The notes under the pieces are model-generated. The model made no database searches. It was not told the origin of the DNA and saw nothing but the letters and a program-made list of their open reading frames with translations. A stretch of 8,373 bases of DNA, from contig CACZSA010000336.1 in NCBI GenBank assembly GCA_902783705.1, forward strand, positions 1 to 8,373, given 5' to 3'. Shown here piece by piece: positions 5,215 to 8,373 of this stretch. Source of the stretch: an uncultured Ruminococcus sp. (GTDB lineage Bacteria > Bacillota > Clostridia > Oscillospirales > CAG-272). The number at the start of each line of letters is the position of its first letter. Position 1 is the stretch's first letter. A program made the translations under genes and the position numbers.

Positions 5215-6720
5215 TCAGTACCGCTTTTCGATCTTGCTGATCGTGGTGTCGATCGCCTTTTCCACGGCTTTCTTCCGCGCCGCGTTGTAGGAGGCGAAGT
5301 TATTCGCGTAGGACATCGCCATGTAGATATACTCGTTGATGTTGTTGTACGCGCCGATGGAGCCGGGATCGTAGGTCGTGTTCGCGTAGATGATATCGAG
5401 CATCTGCTGGGATTCCTGGTCGCGGACCGCGATGCCGTTGAGCAGGACATCGTAATACGCGCGCGCGAGGGTGTTCATCGACGCCATACCCATCGTCTCG
5501 ATGAAGAGGCCGAGGTATTCGGCGACCGTTTCATCCACGATGAGCGGCACGCAGATCGCCGCGCCCGTGTAGGCGTTGACGACGGAGTAGTAGTTGTCGA
5601 TCGTCTCGTTGTACTTTGGATTCGGGAGGATGCCGAAGTCGCTTTCCATCGTTCGGAGCTGCGGGATGTTGACGTCGCGGACCCACATGAACATGGCCTC
5701 GTCGGACATGAACTTGTTCGCCATCCACTCGTTGAAGTCGCCCGGGGCGTTCATGACGTTGTAGCACAGGCTCTGATTGTACATCAGGTCCGTCGCCGCC
5801 ATCAGGATATCGATGTTCTTCTCGGAGTCGAAGATGTAGATCGGGCGGTCCTCCTCGTCCTTGCCGCAGATCGCGCCCTGGCCCGCCGCGAGGAAGGCGT
5901 CGAGCGTGTCGCGCTGGTAGAGGAAGCCCCACTGGTCGCGGGCCGTCATCTCGCCGTCGCCGTCGATGTCGCGGGCGCAGAGCTCGACGATGGAGCGGAA
6001 GTAGTCGAGGGTCCAGCGGTCGTTCGTGACCGCGTCGTAGAGACTGTCAAGCTGATACTGTTCCGCAAGGTTCTTGTTGAAAAGAATGGAGGACACCGCT
6101 TCCTTGTGGATCGTGATCATCTCGTTGCAGACCGCGAAGTTGTGGTTCAGTACGGAGAGTCCCGCGATGGAGTTCTGGACCCACGACTTGTTCCCGAAAT
6201 CGATTCCCTCGACCTCCTTCATGTCCATGATATAGCCGTCGGAGGCAAGGGAGAGATATTCCTGCAGGCGCGCGACCCAGATCTGGTAGGCGTTGTCCGC
6301 CGCCGCGCCGGAGATTTTGAGGGCGTTTTCGGCTTCCGCCTTGCCCGGCATGTTCGCCTCCTCGACCTTGCAGTTCAGACGCGCCTCGACCTGCAGGTTC
6401 CGGTCGAAGACCGCGTCGTTGATGACCGCGCCGGTGTATTCCTCGGCGGAGATGTCGTCCACGTCCCACACCGCCTCGCCGGGCCAGTTGCTGGTCAGAA
6501 AGGTGAAGGCCATGCCGTTCAGATCGACGGTCGCCAGCCCCTTGAAGACGTCTTCCTCCGTCTCCTCGGTCTCCTCAACGCTGCCCGGCGTTACGGAAGG
6601 CGCATCGGGAACCGATTTGTCCTCGTCGCCGGTCTTTTCGCTGCACGAGACAAAGCCCGGCAGACAGAGCAGCAGCGCGAGCGCGAGGGAAAGTGTTCGA
6701 CGATTGGTATTCTTTTTCAT
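5215..6720 (-). CDS. extracellular solute-binding lipoprotein (ABC-transporter family 1-like)
   Basis: A 501-residue predicted lipoprotein. A basic start and hydrophobic core end in a lipobox-like FVSC, with Cys26 as the lipidation site, followed by an acidic Ser/Thr/Pro/Glu tether (27-58). The body resembles large clostridial family 1 solute-binding proteins: SSILFNKNLAEQY and NDRWTLDYF (210-241) match their usual hinge region, and DIDGDGEMTARD (251-262) is an EF-hand-like calcium loop followed by QWGF, a combination often seen in these proteins. Family members deliver sugars or oligosaccharides to an ABC permease, but the ligand cannot be read here and no permease or ATPase gene is in the window. 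GAGG lies 8 bases before the ATG. It sits downstream of the discoidin gene in the same direction, 77 bases away across a hairpin, with no clear promoter of its own. Confidence 0.7.
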   Translation of the reverse strand: MKKNTNRRTLSLALALLLCLPGFVSCSEKTGDEDKSVPDAPSVTPGSVEETEETEEDVFKGLATVDLNGMAFTFLTSNWPGEAVWDVDDISAEEYTGAVINDAVFDRNLQVEARLNCKVEEANMPGKAEAENALKISGAAADNAYQIWVARLQEYLSLASDGYIMDMKEVEGIDFGNKSWVQNSIAGLSVLNHNFAVCNEMITIHKEAVSSILFNKNLAEQYQLDSLYDAVTNDRWTLDYFRSIVELCARDIDGDGEMTARDQWGFLYQRDTLDAFLAAGQGAICGKDEEDRPIYIFDSEKNIDILMAATDLMYNQSLCYNVMNAPGDFNEWMANKFMSDEAMFMWVRDVNIPQLRTMESDFGILPNPKYNETIDNYYSVVNAYTGAAICVPLIVDETVAEYLGLFIETMGMASMNTLARAYYDVLLNGIAVRDQESQQMLDIIYANTTYDPGSIGAYNNINEYIYMAMSYANNFASYNAARKKAVEKAIDTTISKIEKRY

Positions 6721-6740
6721 GATTGATACCTCGTGATCGG

Positions 6741-6786
6741 TGAGAAAGAGAGGCCGCCTGCCGCTAAAACAGACGCAGACGGCCTC
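6741..6786 (-). terminator. intergenic hairpin, terminator or attenuator
   Basis: On the minus strand, arms 6786-6775 and 6761-6750 pair over 12 bp with one wobble around a 13-base loop. It begins 11 bases after the stop of the discoidin gene. The tail is TCTTTCTC rather than a clean U run, so termination may be incomplete. Since I see no promoter in the roughly 30 bases between it and the next gene, readthrough would set expression of the lipoprotein. Confidence 0.6.
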
Positions 6787-6797
6787 GGATTGTCAGA

Positions 6798-8243
6798 TTA
6801 GTGCTTCTTGCGGGAGAGGGCAAAGCCGCAGCCGCTGAGGATCGTGCCGAGCGCGATGAGGAGCGCGGGATCGAAGGTGTTCGGGGAGACCGTCTCTTCC
6901 GCCGTTTTCTCGGCCGCGGGTTCTTCGACGGTCACTTCTTCGGGAGCGGGTTCTTCGGCCGCTTCCTCGACGACGGGCTCCTCCGCGACAGGCTCTTCGA
7001 CGACGGGCTCTTCGACGACGGGTTCCTCGACAGCCGGTTCTTCGGGAGCGGGTTCCTCGGCAGGAGCCTCAACCTGCGCCTTGACGATCATCTCGGTGCA
7101 GGAGATAAAGTACGCGGAGCCGCCCGCTTCGCCGGTGACGCGGATGCCGTCGCACGCGGTGGGCGTCTTCAGGGTGAAGGTGTAGCATTCAAAGTTGGGG
7201 AGGAATTCTTCCTGCGTGTCGCCGTCCGGGTAATCCGGATCGATATCGGCGTCGACCTCGATCCATTCGCCGTTCACAAGCGCCTCGAGACCGATTGTGC
7301 TGTAGGCGTAGAAGCCGCCGTCAAAGAAGTTGCCGCCTTCATAGAATTCGACGTATTCAACGGTATAGGTGGAGGGGAATTCGTAGCCGATGTACTCGAC
7401 GTGGTAGGGATCCCACTTTCCCTTGTTCGAAACAGTGTCGAACTGCTTGTCCCACGTGTCGCCGTCCTTCATGATGTAGCCGTCGTTGATGGTGGAGAGG
7501 GTCTTGGAGCCGCCGCCGACGTTGTCGCTCATGTCATCCATGGTGGTGATCGGCGTGGAGATCTGCTCGATGAAGCCTTCCTTTGCTCTCTGGTTGGCGA
7601 TCGCGGCCTCTTCCGCTGCCTTGGCTGCCGCTTCGGCCTCGCGTCTTTCGGCGTAGGTGCGGACGGAGGGCTCCGCCGTCGCGTATGCAGTCAGCTCGGA
7701 GCAGGAACCGAAGGAGACAACACCGTTGCCGCCGGTCATGCCGGTCGCGCGGATCGCGGTGCCCTTGACGGGCGCGAATTCAAACACATAGGTTTCGTAG
7801 TTGGGACCGAAATCGCCCTGCGCGGTGCCGACCGGGTAGCCGACGTCGTTCGTCGGAGTCACGTCGACCCACTTGTCGCCCTGCAGGACCTGGACCTTCA
7901 GGCTGCCGTCGACATAGAAGCCGCCGTCGCCGAAGTGGATGCCCTCGGTGAACTCGAAGCCGGTGAATTCGACCTCCGCCTCATATTCGAGACCGAAGTA
8001 TTCCTCATAGCTCGGGGTCTCGCCGTGGTAGGTGTCGTACTGCTGATCGGAGCCCGCGTCGGATTCGGGACGGATCCCGTCGACGAGGATGTTGATGTCC
8101 TTGTTGCCGCCGCCCGCGGGGGATTCGGTGAAGGCAAAGGGCTTGCCCCATGCCGTGACGTCTGTGCCGTCGATGGCTGCCGCATGCACGGCGCAGGTCG
8201 CTGCGAGAGCGGCCGCCGCTGCGATAACGAAGAGTTTTTTCAT
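6798..8243 (-). CDS. membrane-anchored surface protein with two discoidin (F5/8C)-like domains
   Basis: A 481-residue exported protein. The signal peptide (1 to about 21-23) ends in AVHAAA. Two related domains, about 24-188 and 225-390, resemble F5/8-type C (CBM32-like) modules. They share a GDGGFY/FDGGFY motif, KWVDV or EWIEV, a YP-(x)4-Q-(x)2-F-(x)-PN-(x)2-(C/T)Y-(x)-F segment, and a closing serine/cysteine-rich SC(S/T)E strand. A charged Ala/Glu helix (about 197-222) joins them. Residues 391-450 are a Pro/Glu/Val spacer with five-residue repeats, then SPNTFD (453-458), a hydrophobic segment and SRKKH. Such modules usually bind glycans; no catalytic domain is present, so a binding or adhesion role is likely but unproven. 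The end resembles a sorting signal without LPXTG. AAGGCGG lies 7 bases before the ATG. Confidence 0.72.
   Translation of the reverse strand: MKKLFVIAAAAALAATCAVHAAAIDGTDVTAWGKPFAFTESPAGGGNKDINILVDGIRPESDAGSDQQYDTYHGETPSYEEYFGLEYEAEVEFTGFEFTEGIHFGDGGFYVDGSLKVQVLQGDKWVDVTPTNDVGYPVGTAQGDFGPNYETYVFEFAPVKGTAIRATGMTGGNGVVSFGSCSELTAYATAEPSVRTYAERREAEAAAKAAEEAAIANQRAKEGFIEQISTPITTMDDMSDNVGGGSKTLSTINDGYIMKDGDTWDKQFDTVSNKGKWDPYHVEYIGYEFPSTYTVEYVEFYEGGNFFDGGFYAYSTIGLEALVNGEWIEVDADIDPDYPDGDTQEEFLPNFECYTFTLKTPTACDGIRVTGEAGGSAYFISCTEMIVKAQVEAPAEEPAPEEPAVEEPVVEEPVVEEPVAEEPVVEEAAEEPAPEEVTVEEPAAEKTAEETVSPNTFDPALLIALGTILSGCGFALSRKKH
6963..7040 (-). repeat. 15-bp degenerate tandem repeats encoding Val-Val-Glu-Glu-Pro units
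   Basis: Within the wall-spanning spacer of the discoidin protein, residues 402-427 repeat EEP-V-(V/A) about every five residues, from near-identical 15-base units (gacgggctcttcgac on the plus strand). Such Pro/Glu spacers carry binding domains through the cell wall. Repeat number is likely to vary between strains by slippage. Confidence 0.75.
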
Positions 8244-8287
8244 GATGTTTCCGCCTTTCAGTTTGTATGAAAGCTTGGGATTACAGG

Positions 8288-8307
8288 TTTGTTCAGTTTT
8301 GTTCAGT
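8288..8307. repeat. perfect 10-bp tandem duplication
   Basis: TTTGTTCAGT occurs twice back to back (8288-8297, 8298-8307). The second copy contains the stop codon of the partial gene at the right edge. A small slippage duplication at a gene end is the simplest reading. Confidence 0.8.
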
Positions 8308-8373
8308 TGATTTCGAGATAGTCCCGGTCGGGCAGCGCGGGCTTCGTCTCCGAGGGATGGTCGAGGTAGAAGA
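8303..8373 (-). CDS. C-terminal end of an unidentified gene (partial)
   Basis: The minus strand is open from the right edge for 22 codons, ending ...PALPDRDYLEIN and TGA at 8305-8303. The fragment has GC-rich codons and Pro/Asp/Glu composition like its neighbours, and it lies 59 bases upstream of the discoidin gene in the same direction, so the two may be co-transcribed. It is too short for a product name. Confidence 0.5.
   Translation of the reverse strand, partial: FYLDHPSETKPALPDRDYLEIN

Noticed and set aside
5200..6726. 508-aa open frame on the plus strand opposite the solute-binding gene
   Set aside because: It is a mirror of the GC-rich minus-strand gene, rich in Asp/Val/Arg/His with no recognisable domain. 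The minus strand has a signal peptide, a lipobox, family motifs and a proper ribosome site.
6801..8270. 489-aa open frame on the plus strand opposite the discoidin gene
   Set aside because: It is low-complexity Gly/Phe/Asp/Val sequence created by the complementary strand of Glu/Pro repeats. The minus-strand reading has a signal peptide, duplicated domains and an anchor.

Overview
The window looks like a chromosomal segment of a moderately GC-rich Gram-positive anaerobe of the class Clostridia, possibly an uncultured gut Oscillospiraceae-type lineage. This is inferred from an LPXTG pilin with its own class C sortase, a diacylglyceryl-type lipoprotein, a clostridial-style discoidin surface protein, and Firmicutes-type promoters, ribosome binding sites and intrinsic terminators. 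No rRNA, tRNA, CRISPR array or recognisable insertion sequence was found.

Layout. (a) 1-217: left edge with a possible plus-strand gene tail, a 15-codon ORF behind a perfect Shine-Dalgarno, and a strong hairpin. (b) 218-1552, minus: a complete Schlafen/AlbA_2 + GHKL ATPase-like + winged-helix regulator of the COG2865 type. Its promoter is a perfect TTGACA-17-TATAAT embedded in an inverted-repeat array. (c) 1553-2238: 686 bp of AT-rich intergenic DNA holding that operator, an orphan plus-strand terminator, a strong promoter (TTGACA-17-TACAAT) and a leader of about 123 nt. (d) 2239-5128, plus: a two-gene pilus-type operon. A 671-aa LPSTG pilin overlaps by 11 bp a 294-aa class C sortase, and a bidirectional terminator follows. 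(e) 5215-8243, minus: a lipoprotein solute-binding protein and, upstream of it, a membrane-anchored protein with two discoidin-like domains; a hairpin lies between them. (f) 8303-8373, minus: the last 22 codons of another gene.

How the parts work together. The pilin and sortase form the one clear functional unit: the sortase would cleave LPSTG and link the pilin covalently into a polymer or to the wall. The discoidin protein and the solute-binding lipoprotein look like a carbohydrate-facing surface pair, but no permease or glycosidase is visible to prove it. The Schlafen-like regulator probably controls itself, and perhaps a divergent transcript, through the palindrome over its -10 box.

The most unusual points are the symmetric promoter/operator with a possible divergent untranslated RNA, the sharp composition step inside the pilin (about 43% to 60% GC) at a Thr/Pro linker, a sortase without a recognisable lid motif next to a pilin without a canonical pilin motif, and a non-LPXTG C-terminal signal (SPNTFD) on the discoidin protein. 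None of these amounts to a demonstrated new system.
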